64,000 nt of DNA from assembly GCF_018853815.1 (NCBI RefSeq), contig NZ_JAAOMP010000164.1, positions 25,456-89,455 of the forward strand, given 5' to 3'. How positions within the stretch are numbered: the stretch's first letter is position 1; every line of letters begins with the position of its first letter. The notes under the pieces were generated by a model that saw nothing but the letters and a program-made list of their open reading frames with translations, made no database searches and was not told the origin of the DNA. Origin of the DNA: Acidithiobacillus sulfurivorans (lineage in GTDB: Bacteria > Pseudomonadota > Gammaproteobacteria > Acidithiobacillales > Acidithiobacillaceae). The position numbers were made by a program, and so were the translations under genes. Of the stretch, positions 26,822 to 36,256 are shown piece by piece.

Positions 26822-28075
26822 TTACAAATCACCCCAATCCGGTTCAGCCAGACGGTATTGATCATTTTCATATTGATAGCGCCGTTCCCAGGGGCGCGGA
26901 GTGAGTTCTTCCCCGGTCTGTTTGATGGCCAGTACCTGATGCAATGCTGACCAGTTGCGCCAGAAGGCATACGCGCAACCTGCCATATAAATGGCCCAGA
27001 TCCGATAGCGTTTATCTCCGACCATGGCCGTAGCTTCGTCCTTATGGGCTTCCAGACGGTCTACCCAATGAATCAAGGTCTGGGCATAGTGTGGACGCAG
27101 ATTTTCGACATCAATCACCTCAAGATTCTGTCCGGCCATATCCCTGACGAGGCGCCAGAGGTGAGGAATTTCACCATCGGGAAACACGTACTTATCCATG
27201 AAATCACTACCGGAATGATGTCCCGCCTCATCGTCCTGCTGGCTGGCGGTAATGCCATGATTCATGACCCAACCGCCTTCCTTGAGTACCCGGTTGATGA
27301 CCTCAAAATACTCGGGTAACTTGGCTCGACCCACGTGCTCGAACATGCCGACGGATGACACCTTGTCAAAATAATCGCGTTCGGGAATATCGCGGTAGTC
27401 CTGCAGGCGAATTTCCACCCGATCGGCGAGGCCTTCCTTTTCAATGCGCTCTTTGGCAAAGGCAAACTGCTCTTCACTGAGGGTGACGCCCACTCCCTGT
27501 ATGTCATAGTGTTTAGCCGCCCAGGTCAGCAGGCCGCCCCAGCCACAGCCAATATCCAGGAGTTTTTCACCAGACTGCAGATGCAGTTTGCGGCAGATGT
27601 GATCCAGTTTCTGCTCCTGGGCAACATCAATATCTTCTTTGCCGGTTTTGAAATAGCCACAGGAGTACACCATGTTGCGATCCAGCCAAAGCTTGTAGAA
27701 GTCGTTGGAAACATCGTAATGATAGTGAATGGCTTCCTTGTCCTTGGCTTTGCTGTGTAAGGCTTTGTGGAGAATGCCGGTTTTGGGCTTTTTGGCCGGA
27801 AATGCGTCGCTGAGGCCTTCGGCAACAGCAAGAATATCCTGGTAGCGTCCTTCAATGCCAATAGTGCCTTCCACATAGCCTTCGCCCAGTACGTCGAGAG
27901 CGCTGCCGGTGAGGAGCTGGGTAATGACCTTTGCAGATTTGAGCTGCATGGTGACCAGTGTGGGTTCATCGAAAGCATATTCGTGACCATCCCAAAAAAT
28001 GACCCGTAAGGGCAGCGTCTTGCCATTGAGGCCTTTTTTGACATGATCCAGAAAGGTGGTTCGCAAGTCTTTCAC
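26822..28075 (-). CDS. cfa: Cyclopropane-fatty-acyl-phospholipid synthase
   Basis: It adds a methylene group from SAM across the double bonds of membrane phospholipid acyl chains, which raises acid resistance. The 417-residue protein has the SAM-binding motif LDIGCGWGGLL, the HYDVSNDFYKLWLDRNMVYSCGYF block and the SVGMFEHVGRAKLPEYF segment of the family. AAAGGAGTT precedes the ATG. It stands alone, convergent with nothing, between the TMEM175-like gene and the first Hyf-like operon. In acidophiles cyclopropane lipids are abundant. Confidence 0.94.
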   Translation of the reverse strand: MKDLRTTFLDHVKKGLNGKTLPLRVIFWDGHEYAFDEPTLVTMQLKSAKVITQLLTGSALDVLGEGYVEGTIGIEGRYQDILAVAEGLSDAFPAKKPKTGILHKALHSKAKDKEAIHYHYDVSNDFYKLWLDRNMVYSCGYFKTGKEDIDVAQEQKLDHICRKLHLQSGEKLLDIGCGWGGLLTWAAKHYDIQGVGVTLSEEQFAFAKERIEKEGLADRVEIRLQDYRDIPERDYFDKVSSVGMFEHVGRAKLPEYFEVINRVLKEGGWVMNHGITASQQDDEAGHHSGSDFMDKYVFPDGEIPHLWRLVRDMAGQNLEVIDVENLRPHYAQTLIHWVDRLEAHKDEATAMVGDKRYRIWAIYMAGCAYAFWRNWSALHQVLAIKQTGEELTPRPWERRYQYENDQYRLAEPDWGDL

Positions 28076-28213
28076 GTAACAACTCCTTTAATTAGCAAGT
28101 GAAACAGTCACAAGTCCTCTACCGAGGCCGAAGCCCCTTGACTTGATTATAGAACAATCAATTTCCGTCCATTTTGCACACGGTGCGAATTTGGGTGACG
28201 GAATGCACCCCAT

Positions 28214-30328
28214 TTAACGGCTGCCCGCACCGGCAACAATAACCAGCACCACAACCATGGCGATGAGGATGTAGCTGGCATAAGTATTTACATGTCCTTT
28301 ATGCATTTTGGCGAGGCGGCTCGCGATGTACAGGGCCACGCGAATGCTGGGCTGGATAACCAGGCGTTCGGAGATGTTGGTGATGACCTGATGATAACTG
28401 CGGGTCAGCACAAAGGCGCCGTGGCGTTCTTCGTTTTCTTCGATCAAGGGGTGAAAAAATCCCTGAAATACCACGCGTACCGGCGCAGCAAAGGTCGTGG
28501 CTGTGTAGGTCATTTCCGGACGCAGCTGGGTAAGTCCGGCATCCCACAAAGTGTTACGGGTGACCCGGCGCCGGTGTATTACGCGTACCAGAATCCAAAC
28601 GCTGCCAAGCATCAATACCAGTACCACAAAGGTGAGCAAGGTGGACATGGCGTAGACCACAGGGGCAGGAGTTTGATCAAGATGCATCACGACCAGGCTG
28701 CGCAGGGGCAGAAATGCTGCGCCCAGGCTGGCCCCAATAGGGTCCAGGGCATGGCGGATAGCCATGGGAACCTGACTGGGAATATGGAAGAAATCAGGGA
28801 CCAGAGAAACCGTGGGATTCGTCCCCAGCAGGGTAGCCGCCAACCTGGACAAGACCGGGATGACGAGGGTGGCTGCGAGGCCCAGTAGCAAAGCCAGCAA
28901 TGCTAACAATCCCATGGGCAGCACGACCGTTAGAGGGGCTTTTTTGGCACTGGCAGCCTGTGTGGAGCGCGGCAGTCCCATCAAGGCGCTACCGGGGAGC
29001 ATGATAAAGCAGGTCAGGGCGAGCCCGGAGGTCAGTGCCAGCAGGGCTCCGGAGAGCGCAAAAGTGATGCGCACGGGTATATCCGGTATTTCGACGACGC
29101 GTAGCAAGGATTCCAGCAATAACCATTCGCTGACAAAACCGTTAAAAGGCGGGAGTGCGGCAATGGCAAAAGCACCGACAAGGAAAAAGCTGCCCAGAGC
29201 CGGGAGGCGTTTCATCAGTCCACCCAGTTCATCCAGGTTATGCGTGCCGGTGCTGGCGTCAATGCCACCCGCGCCCAGAAACAGCAAGGTCTTGAAGGTA
29301 GAATGATTAATCATGTGATAGAGGCCTGCCACCATGCTGGCACCGCCCAGAAGAGGATGACCATAGGCGGCGAAGGTCAGGCCGGCGCCAATACCAGCGG
29401 TAGCGATTCCCATGTTTTCCACCGAACTCTGCGCCAGCAGACGTTTCATGTCTTTTTCAACGAGCGCATAGATAATGCCGATGAGTGCGGTGAGCGCGCC
29501 GCTGCTGAGAATAATCAGGCCGAGATGCGGTTGATGCAGAGCAATGGGGGCGTCAATGCGCAAAAAAGCATACAGTCCCAGATTGAGCGTGGCACCGGAG
29601 AGTATGGGTGAGGTGGAGCGTGGTGCGGTGCCATGAGCCGCAGGTAACCAGACATTGAGGGGAATGATGCCGGCTTTCATGCCGAATCCGAAAAAGGCCA
29701 ATAATCCCGCGACCATCAATAAGGTGGGAGACATTTCCGGAACCGCATGGGCAATTCCGGTCAGTTGTGGAGTGCCTGCGGCAGAGGCGAGCAGCAGCAG
29801 ACTTACCAGGCCGGCCAGACTGCCTAATTCAGAAAGCGCGAGGGTGAGCAGTCCTGCGGCAACAGGTTTGCTTTGCCGGGTTTCAAAGGTGATGAGACCC
29901 CAAATAGCCAGTGCGGCCAGTTCCCAGCAAAAAATGAAAGCAACAATACTGCCAGCCAGGAAAAAGCCGATCATGCTGGCTAAAGTCAGCATGGTAATGG
30001 CCAGAAAAAGGCCACGTCGTCCCGATGCATAAAGGTTGGCATCGTGCGTCACAAAGGGAATGGCAACGGCAAAAACACTGGAGGTGATGAGTATGAGCAG
30101 GCCACCCAGTGGGGTTTGAACAAAATCAAATGGGCCAATGATGGGCAGGCTGAGGGTAATCAGTGGCAGGCTCTGTCCTGCGGCAATGGCTATAATGCCC
30201 TGGATCCCAGCCAGCACACAGGCGCTGCTCATCAGCAACCAGGCGAGCAGTGCGGGAATCCGGCGGCCAGGAATCAGCGCCAGTAATGGACCAGCGGCAA
30301 AAAGCAGGTAAGCAATGATGTAAAGCAT
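28214..30328 (-). CDS. Antiporter-like membrane subunit HyfB/ND5-like, complex 1
   Basis: About 704 residues and 14-16 membrane helices form an ND5/Mrp-type ion-translocating subunit. Key charged residues are present: Glu in FCWELAAL, Lys in GMKAGIIPLNVWLPAAH, and Lys in MINHSTFKTLLFLG. The long C-terminal part with extra helices matches HyfB-type proteins. I start at the ATG at 30328, which overlaps the upstream stop (TGATG). It ends the six-subunit set read from 35752. It probably moves protons, or possibly another ion, in a complex whose redox chemistry is unknown. Confidence 0.87.
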   Translation of the reverse strand: MLYIIAYLLFAAGPLLALIPGRRIPALLAWLLMSSACVLAGIQGIIAIAAGQSLPLITLSLPIIGPFDFVQTPLGGLLILITSSVFAVAIPFVTHDANLYASGRRGLFLAITMLTLASMIGFFLAGSIVAFIFCWELAALAIWGLITFETRQSKPVAAGLLTLALSELGSLAGLVSLLLLASAAGTPQLTGIAHAVPEMSPTLLMVAGLLAFFGFGMKAGIIPLNVWLPAAHGTAPRSTSPILSGATLNLGLYAFLRIDAPIALHQPHLGLIILSSGALTALIGIIYALVEKDMKRLLAQSSVENMGIATAGIGAGLTFAAYGHPLLGGASMVAGLYHMINHSTFKTLLFLGAGGIDASTGTHNLDELGGLMKRLPALGSFFLVGAFAIAALPPFNGFVSEWLLLESLLRVVEIPDIPVRITFALSGALLALTSGLALTCFIMLPGSALMGLPRSTQAASAKKAPLTVVLPMGLLALLALLLGLAATLVIPVLSRLAATLLGTNPTVSLVPDFFHIPSQVPMAIRHALDPIGASLGAAFLPLRSLVVMHLDQTPAPVVYAMSTLLTFVVLVLMLGSVWILVRVIHRRRVTRNTLWDAGLTQLRPEMTYTATTFAAPVRVVFQGFFHPLIEENEERHGAFVLTRSYHQVITNISERLVIQPSIRVALYIASRLAKMHKGHVNTYASYILIAMVVVLVIVAGAGSR

Positions 30329-31065
30329 CAGGGCTGTTCCTCCAGAGCGGCAGGTGCTACTCGCCCGACCAGGCTGAGTAACCCATGAATAATGGCGAGG
30401 GGCGGTGGTGGGCAGCCAGGTAACCACAAATCAACCGGGACAATTTTTTCCAGCCCGCCTGCACAGGCAAAGCTTTCACCAAATACCCCGCCATTGATGG
30501 CGCAGGTCCCCATGCCCATAACCCGTTTGGGTTCAGGCATGGCCGCGTAAGCTTTGCTGATGGCCGTGCGCATGGCATCGGTAATCGGACCGGCAACCAG
30601 CAGGACATCGGCATCGCGGGGTGTCGCTGTCACGAAAATACCGAGGCGATGGAGGTTGTAGGGAGGCGCATCAATCAGGCGGACTTCATTGACGCAGGCT
30701 CCGCAGGCCCCGGCATCTACGTACAGCACCTGGAGAGAGCGCGTGAAACGTGATCCCAGAGTAGACTGGGCAGAAGTGCTGGGGGCTCCCCAACTGAAAT
30801 CTGTGGTCCACGGCAGAGCATTTTCGCCCTGGCGGCAGCGTTGGCAATGAATACAGCGGGAAAAATCGACGGCGACGCCATCAGTCCCATCCTGGCGCAC
30901 GACTTTCAGTGCCTGGGTGGGGCAAACTGCAGCAATTTCCTCAGCGCGCTCAGTCGGTCGGGCGCGGGGACGCCCCGGAGTAATGCCGGCGCTGTCTTCT
31001 GCACCATCCGGCCAGGAGGTCGTGGTGATGCCCCGTTGCAATCCATAATATGGCCAAAAGCTCAT
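30328..31065 (-). CDS. Fused ferredoxin and NuoB/HyfI-like small subunit, complex 1
   Basis: The 245-residue protein has a reduced ferredoxin part (CPTQAL and CIHCQRC: enough cysteines for one 4Fe-4S cluster rather than the usual two) followed by the NuoB/HyfI-like small subunit, with its four proximal-cluster cysteines in YVDAGACGACVNE, GTCAINGG and LPGCPPPP. So the electron wire reaches the interface with the large subunit even though that subunit has no NiFe site. Both ends overlap neighbouring genes (TGATG). The paralogue at 39472 keeps both ferredoxin clusters. Confidence 0.87.
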   Translation of the reverse strand: MSFWPYYGLQRGITTTSWPDGAEDSAGITPGRPRARPTERAEEIAAVCPTQALKVVRQDGTDGVAVDFSRCIHCQRCRQGENALPWTTDFSWGAPSTSAQSTLGSRFTRSLQVLYVDAGACGACVNEVRLIDAPPYNLHRLGIFVTATPRDADVLLVAGPITDAMRTAISKAYAAMPEPKRVMGMGTCAINGGVFGESFACAGGLEKIVPVDLWLPGCPPPPLAIIHGLLSLVGRVAPAALEEQP

Positions 31066-32642
31066 CAGCGATCGTTCTCCGCTATGGACAGGCCCCAGGT
31101 GGCCAGAATGATGGGAAAATCCTGAAATGCCGCCCCTTCAATGGCTCTTTCAAAAGCATGCCAGTTGCGAAAACCCGGAGTGCCAAGGCGCAGGCGGGTG
31201 ATAGTGCCGTCCCCGGTGCAGCGCAGCCAGTGAAAGGTGGCACCAGAAGGCGCTTCCACCCAGGATAGGGCATGGCCTTCCTGAATCGGGCAAGGGCTTT
31301 GTACTGGCCCTTCTGCCATAAAAGGCAGCAACTCCAGAATGATTTTTACGCTGATCCGGCTTTCGGCAAAAAATATACGCAGCCTCGCGTAACCATCTCC
31401 TTCCTGTTCTACAGGAATATCCGGTGACAGGAATACGTATTGGCCGTAAGGCAAGTTGCGACGCAAATCAATGCTTCTACCGGAAGCCCGGGCAATGGGG
31501 CCAACTACGCCATATATACGCGCCAATTCATTATCCAGAGTACCCATTTCCTCAATGCGGTCGAGAAAGCTGGAACTGCTTTCCAGCTGTTTTTCCAGCA
31601 GCTGCATGCGTTGGTCCAGTTCTGGCAGCGTTTGTTTGATTAGTTTGAGCTTGCTTTCATCCAGGTCTTCCCGAAGACCGCCGGGCGTCAATACCCCAAA
31701 AAAATAGCGATGTCCGCAGAGTTGGGCACTGAGGCGCAGCAAGTCTTCGACAATGCCCTGGGCCAGTGCCTTGGCTACAGACAGGGCCGTGGACCCGGCA
31801 ATTTCCGCAATATTCGCAGCGTGGTGGCGGATACGTTCCAGTTCTGCAAACACGATTCTCAATTGTTGGGCGCGGGTAGGTACCTGGCAGGCAGCGATCT
31901 GCTCCAGCGCCTGACAGTAAGCCCAAGCATGCGCGAAGGCGGAAGCGCCAGCAAAGCGTTCCGCCAGGAGCAAGCCCTGATCCACCGTGCGACCTTCGGC
32001 GATTTTTTCGACGCCGCGATATTTGTAAAACAGGCGGGTATGTAAGTAGCGAATCTGTTCGCCGGGGGTTTCCAGTAGCCAAAGGCCGGATTCATTGAAA
32101 TCTCCCCAGACGGGACCGACGGGAAAGACCATGGCCCCTTCTTCCTGCAAAAGACGGGGGGGTGCCCAGTCCACTCCAGAGCCATGCAGATCAGGACGAT
32201 GTTTCCCGTCAAAACTTCGGCGCATGGGATCGAGGCCTTCCGGCCAGTCATCATCATGCAAGACAAAATCGCCCAGAAAGGGATGCCCGCTGAAACGCAG
32301 GCCATATAAATCCCAGGCCTCCCGTTCATGCCAGTCAGCGGCATGCACCGTATCACTGATAGCCGGTAATTCTGTGCCCGCCGGAGCCTCTACTTTGAGC
32401 TCAATCAGATTGCCGGTGGAGGGCAGATAAAAAAGATAATGCACGCTCAGTGCATCTTCTTTTGCGCTTTCTTCAACCAGAAGGGTGGCAAATTCGGCCT
32501 CTTCGTCTTCCACCAGGTGGCGGGTCAGTTCGGGTAGCTGTTCGGCAGGACAGAGCAGCTGCAGCCATTGCTCGGAACGCTTCTGCATCTGCAGTTTGGG
32601 AATACTCTGCAGCCATTCCTGCAATGCCTTTGCAATGCTCAT
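31065..32642 (-). CDS. Hydrogenase-4-like large subunit (NuoC-NuoD fusion) lacking all NiFe ligands, complex 1
   Basis: The 525-residue protein has a NuoC-like N-terminal domain (HEREAWDLYGLRFSGHP, DDDWPEG) fused to a NuoD/HycE-like domain. Where HycE has RVCGICGFAH, this protein reads ERFAGASAFAH, and where the C-terminus should read DPCxxCTDR it reads GLSIAENDR: all four metal-binding cysteines are gone. The conserved His of the quinone-site loop (GPxH) is also replaced (VGPVWGDF). It therefore cannot be a NiFe hydrogenase and fits the energy-converting-hydrogenase-related (Ehr) group. Overlaps both neighbours. Confidence 0.88.
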   Translation of the reverse strand: MSIAKALQEWLQSIPKLQMQKRSEQWLQLLCPAEQLPELTRHLVEDEEAEFATLLVEESAKEDALSVHYLFYLPSTGNLIELKVEAPAGTELPAISDTVHAADWHEREAWDLYGLRFSGHPFLGDFVLHDDDWPEGLDPMRRSFDGKHRPDLHGSGVDWAPPRLLQEEGAMVFPVGPVWGDFNESGLWLLETPGEQIRYLHTRLFYKYRGVEKIAEGRTVDQGLLLAERFAGASAFAHAWAYCQALEQIAACQVPTRAQQLRIVFAELERIRHHAANIAEIAGSTALSVAKALAQGIVEDLLRLSAQLCGHRYFFGVLTPGGLREDLDESKLKLIKQTLPELDQRMQLLEKQLESSSSFLDRIEEMGTLDNELARIYGVVGPIARASGRSIDLRRNLPYGQYVFLSPDIPVEQEGDGYARLRIFFAESRISVKIILELLPFMAEGPVQSPCPIQEGHALSWVEAPSGATFHWLRCTGDGTITRLRLGTPGFRNWHAFERAIEGAAFQDFPIILATWGLSIAENDR

Positions 32643-34123
32643 GCGGGTACCTCCAGCATGAGAGCCGCTTCATGCACCAAATGGAGCAAGGGTGCCGGGA
32701 GATAAAAGCCAAAAACAAACATCGGGATGAAGGCTATGGCCATGGCCGCCAGACTGCTGCGCGGAATCTTGATGGTCGGCGCTGTGTGCTGTTCCGGGAT
32801 GTTGTCCGGGGCGCCAAAAGCAATCCGTGTGGCCTGATAGGCGAGGGCAATAAATGCAATGACAATAAATGCTGTTAACAGGCCGGTAGGCAGATACTGA
32901 CCACTGCTGTAACCCGTATAGAGAATTTCAAATTCCGACAAAAAGAGCGCAAAGGGCGGAGCGCCGGCAATGGCCAGAGTGCCGAGCACCAAGGCCCAGC
33001 CTGCAGCGGGAGAACGACTGATCAAGCCTCTTACTTTGGCAATTTCCTGGGTTCCAAAAATAATCCCCGCCAAACCCGCTGCAAAAAAGCAGAAGGACTT
33101 GGTAAAACCATGGGCAAAGAGCTGATAGACCGTTCCCTGTTCGTGAACAGCGGCACCAATCCCGCAGGCGGTGAGGATGATGCCCATGTGTTCGATGGTG
33201 GAATAGGCAAACATTCTCTTGAAGTCATGAACCTGCAGTAACATGAATGCAGCGCTACCCACCGTAATGAGACCGGCGGTCATATACCAGGCGGCCGGGT
33301 CATGAATACCCGGATTTGCTGCCAGCGCTGGATAGATGCGTAGCAGCATATACAGGGCAGCACTGGTTTCCACTCCGGATAGAACCGCACAGACAGAAGC
33401 GGGAGCCTGGCTGTGCGCATCCGGGAGCCAGGTGTGCATGGGCACCAGACCCGTTTTGGCACCAAAACCAATCAGCCATAGCACAAAAGCCAGGAGCAGC
33501 AGGGGAGCAGACATATGCGGTGCGGCGCACAGCAAGCCATCCCAGGTGGGCGCTTGCCCGGCTGCATGCGTTCCGTAGTACAGCATCAGGACGCCGAGCA
33601 AAGCAATCATGGCACCCATGCTGGTCAACGCGACATATTTCCAGGCCGCTTCCAGCGCTTCCGCACGATCTTCATAAGCCACCAGAAAGGCAGAAAATAC
33701 CGTGGTTAATTCAATGGCAATCCACATTAACGCGAGGTTGGCAACCAGTGGAACGGCCAGAATCACCAAGGCGAACACATTCATCAACGGAAAATATTGA
33801 CGATAGCGCGGTTCGGCTTCGTCCTTGGCTTGTTCTTGCTGTCTGGCCCATAAATACCCTATGGCATAGAGGGACGACGTGAAATAAACAAAACAGACCG
33901 GCAGTAAATACAGGGCACCCAACGCGTCCAGGGCAAACAGGCCATCGCTGGCATGGATGGGACCATGGGCTTCGACATGCCACGCCGCGCTGATTCCTAA
34001 AATCAGGGTGATGAAAGCCGCAAATACACTGAAGTAAGGTGCTGCACGCCGATTGAGCAGCGCGAGCAGGGCGCCGGACAGCGGCACCAATAAAATAAGG
34101 GCGGGTAACCATTCAACGTTCAT
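32639..34123 (-). CDS. Antiporter-like membrane subunit HyfF/ND4-like, complex 1
   Basis: About 494 residues and 14 membrane helices with the standard features of ND2/ND4/ND5 subunits: Glu in IAIELTTVFSAF, Lys and His in GFGAKTGLVPMHTWLPDAH, and Lys in FAHGFTKSFCFF. It should form the second ion-translocating module. I start at the ATG at 34123 (MNVEWLPALILLVPLSG), overlapping the HyfE-like stop by 11 bases; an ATG at 34240 would add an unlikely tail inside the upstream gene. Confidence 0.87.
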   Translation of the reverse strand: MNVEWLPALILLVPLSGALLALLNRRAAPYFSVFAAFITLILGISAAWHVEAHGPIHASDGLFALDALGALYLLPVCFVYFTSSLYAIGYLWARQQEQAKDEAEPRYRQYFPLMNVFALVILAVPLVANLALMWIAIELTTVFSAFLVAYEDRAEALEAAWKYVALTSMGAMIALLGVLMLYYGTHAAGQAPTWDGLLCAAPHMSAPLLLLAFVLWLIGFGAKTGLVPMHTWLPDAHSQAPASVCAVLSGVETSAALYMLLRIYPALAANPGIHDPAAWYMTAGLITVGSAAFMLLQVHDFKRMFAYSTIEHMGIILTACGIGAAVHEQGTVYQLFAHGFTKSFCFFAAGLAGIIFGTQEIAKVRGLISRSPAAGWALVLGTLAIAGAPPFALFLSEFEILYTGYSSGQYLPTGLLTAFIVIAFIALAYQATRIAFGAPDNIPEQHTAPTIKIPRSSLAAMAIAFIPMFVFGFYLPAPLLHLVHEAALMLEVPA

Positions 34124-34793
34124 GGAGTTTATCCAGTGTACCCACCCGGGTAGAACCTGTGATCCGGCGAATACTGCGAATGAGTAAACCGATGACCAGG
34201 GCGACAATAGGTACGTCGACGGCCGCTGCAATTTCGGCAATAACCGTCAGGTTGTGCACAATGGCTATGGATCCAAAAAAGGCCCCGTTTTCCATGATGA
34301 GTAAACCCATCAATTGCGCAACGCTTTCCCGGCGCACGGCGACCGTAAACGCCCCCCAAAGCACCATGATCAATCCGGTCGGCAGATTGATGGCCGCAAA
34401 GGGCACACCATGCAGGGTCGGCAACACTGGCGCCACCGCAAACCAGCCAACCAGAGCGAGCATGGCGGCAACGAGGACCGAGGCAGGTATTCCCATGGCC
34501 TGATCTACTTCGCGCCGACCATATACCTCTTCGCCAGCTGCCCAGCGCAGTACCAATGGGACGGCAATGACTTTGGTGGTGAAGGTGATCAGCGCCACCC
34601 AGAGCAGGTTGACCGCTTGCAGGGCGTAAGCCAGTGCCAGAGCAGATGCCGTCAGAGCGCTGGCTTGCCACATGAAAAAGCGCAGGGAGGCCAGCATCTG
34701 CCGGGACACCATGACCCCCAGTCCGAATACCACAAAAAGAGCCGCTATCGAGCCGTCAATGCTCAGCATGATAGAGCTGACCGGAGCCATCAT
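34113..34793 (-). CDS. HyfE-like membrane subunit, complex 1
   Basis: About 226 residues and six to seven membrane helices. HyfE-type subunits replace the NuoK/NuoJ region in hydrogenase-4-like complexes; the ENGAFFGSIAIV stretch and the C-terminal PIVALVIGLLIRSIRR match that role. The start at 34793 overlaps the HyfC-like stop as ATGA. Part of the uninterrupted subunit run 35752-28214. Confidence 0.8.
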   Translation of the reverse strand: MMAPVSSIMLSIDGSIAALFVVFGLGVMVSRQMLASLRFFMWQASALTASALALAYALQAVNLLWVALITFTTKVIAVPLVLRWAAGEEVYGRREVDQAMGIPASVLVAAMLALVGWFAVAPVLPTLHGVPFAAINLPTGLIMVLWGAFTVAVRRESVAQLMGLLIMENGAFFGSIAIVHNLTVIAEIAAAVDVPIVALVIGLLIRSIRRITGSTRVGTLDKLHER

Positions 34794-35752
34794 GCGATGC
34801 CTACCAGGCGGATGCTGACCGCAAAAAGACATATGACAAAGGCTACGGCCAGGAATTCAGAAATACGGAATAGCCGCAACTTGGCGAGGGTGGTTTCAAC
34901 CAGCGCCAGAATAACCACAAAAGCCAGCAATTTCAGGAGCACCAGACCCATAGCAGAAAGAACGGCGGTCCACTGGGTCGTGGGGGCCAGACCCCAGGGC
35001 GTGACGAGGACATTCACAAAAATCAGAGCCAATACCATGAGTTTGCTGGCACCCCCCCATTTCATGAGGGCCGCGCTGCTTCCCGAATATTCGAGTCCCT
35101 TGGAATGACCAATCATGGCAATTTCCACTTTTCCTGCTGGACTATCTACCGGAATACGTCCTTCATCAGCCAGAATTAACAGAAAAAAAGCGAGAATGAC
35201 CATGAGGTGTGTGGGTTGCAGCATGCTGCTCCAGGAAGCGCCCCAGGTGGCAGTCACAAAGTAAGGAATGGTGCTGTTGGCCACATAGGACACACTAAAA
35301 AACACCATGATAAAAACCGGTTCCGCCAGGAAACCCACCATATGCGTTCGGCTGGCCCCTACAGCAGCATATATATTGCCCGTATCCATGCCCGCAAGGG
35401 CTACGAAAAAACCGGAAACAGCCATCAGGAAGCCTACGGCCACCATATCACCCATGAAGGCAAAAAACAGAGGGTAAGCCGTGAAAGCAGGAATCAGCAG
35501 AACCACAAAAATGGGCATCACAAAAGCGACAATTGGGGCGAAGCGAAATACCCAGGTGGATTGTTCTGAAATCACTTCATCCTTGCCAAACAGTTTCCAG
35601 ATGTCGCGATAAGTTTGCCAGATGCTGACCCCACTTTTACCCTGAATATTTTCTTCGATACGGTGCAGTACGCCTTCCACCAGAGGAGAAAATACCAGAA
35701 TAAAAGCGACTTGCCCGAGATTCAGGACGAGGTGTGTCCAGATGGGGGTCAT
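34790..35752 (-). CDS. HyfC/ND1-like membrane anchor subunit, complex 1
   Basis: The 320-residue protein is the ND1/NuoH-type subunit that joins the peripheral arm to the membrane arm: VEGVLHRIEENIQGKSG, SIWQTYRDIWKLFGKD, and the charged GRIPVDSPAGKVEIAMIGHSKGLEYSG loop are typical. I start at 35752 (MTPIWTHLVLNLGQ), overlapping the stop of the 62-codon gene upstream as ATGA. Confidence 0.87.
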   Translation of the reverse strand: MTPIWTHLVLNLGQVAFILVFSPLVEGVLHRIEENIQGKSGVSIWQTYRDIWKLFGKDEVISEQSTWVFRFAPIVAFVMPIFVVLLIPAFTAYPLFFAFMGDMVAVGFLMAVSGFFVALAGMDTGNIYAAVGASRTHMVGFLAEPVFIMVFFSVSYVANSTIPYFVTATWGASWSSMLQPTHLMVILAFFLLILADEGRIPVDSPAGKVEIAMIGHSKGLEYSGSSAALMKWGGASKLMVLALIFVNVLVTPWGLAPTTQWTAVLSAMGLVLLKLLAFVVILALVETTLAKLRLFRISEFLAVAFVICLFAVSIRLVGIA

Positions 35753-35937
35753 GACAGGCCTACTTTGTAGCCCAACAAAGCCAGAACATCTCCAATTCCC
35801 ATGAGCCCCAGCGCCCATTTCCAGCGCGATCCCTGCACCCATAGACCCAGAGTGAGGCCAACGCCCATCAGGGTCATATTGGCAGCGCCTACAAAACTGC
35901 TCGCTGTGGCGACACTAGCCATGAAGAACCCATTCAA
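35749..35937 (-). CDS. Small two-helix membrane protein at the head of the complex 1 operon
   Basis: The 62-residue (or 57-residue, from the ATG at 35922) product is almost entirely two hydrophobic helices, with a WVQGSRWKW turn between them. Its stop overlaps the HyfC-like start as ATGA, which argues that it is a translated, coupled member of the operon. It has no counterpart in the second operon. It may be an accessory subunit of complex 1. Family not recognised. Confidence 0.6.
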   Translation of the reverse strand: MNGFFMASVATASSFVGAANMTLMGVGLTLGLWVQGSRWKWALGLMGIGDVLALLGYKVGLS

Positions 35938-36172
35938 TATCGTCGATTATATTGTGCCATAAGCAGGGATGCTGATAGTGCCCAATAAATTCACAGCCAG
36001 TTGTCGGCGTTTTTTTGTGATACCTGGGCTGGGAAATTGCCGGGATAACATGGGCGGTACCATTGTTGCAAATCCATAGATCTACCCCGACTTTAGGATA
36101 TTCTTCGGCCTTTCTTAATACCCTGTCGGTCAGACTTTCGATGGATTGTTTGAGCGCAATGATTTGACTCAT
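35915..36172 (-). CDS. Hypothetical soluble protein, first gene of the complex 1 operon
   Basis: The 85-residue product begins with a short helix (MSQIIALKQSIESLTDRVLRK) and then a His/Cys-containing C-terminal half (two Cys and about five His). AGGGA lies seven bases upstream of the ATG. It lies downstream of the promoter and riboswitch at 36283-36368 and overlaps the small membrane gene. I do not recognise it; metal binding is possible from the His/Cys content but unproven. Confidence 0.5.
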   Translation of the reverse strand: MSQIIALKQSIESLTDRVLRKAEEYPKVGVDLWICNNGTAHVIPAISQPRYHKKTPTTGCEFIGHYQHPCLWHNIIDDIEWVLHG

Positions 36173-36256
36173 AGCCCGATCCCTGCAACACTGTATGATA
36201 TTTTAATTATTAGGAGAGGAAATTCGGTTAATTTATAAATAATCAAAACGCCTCCC

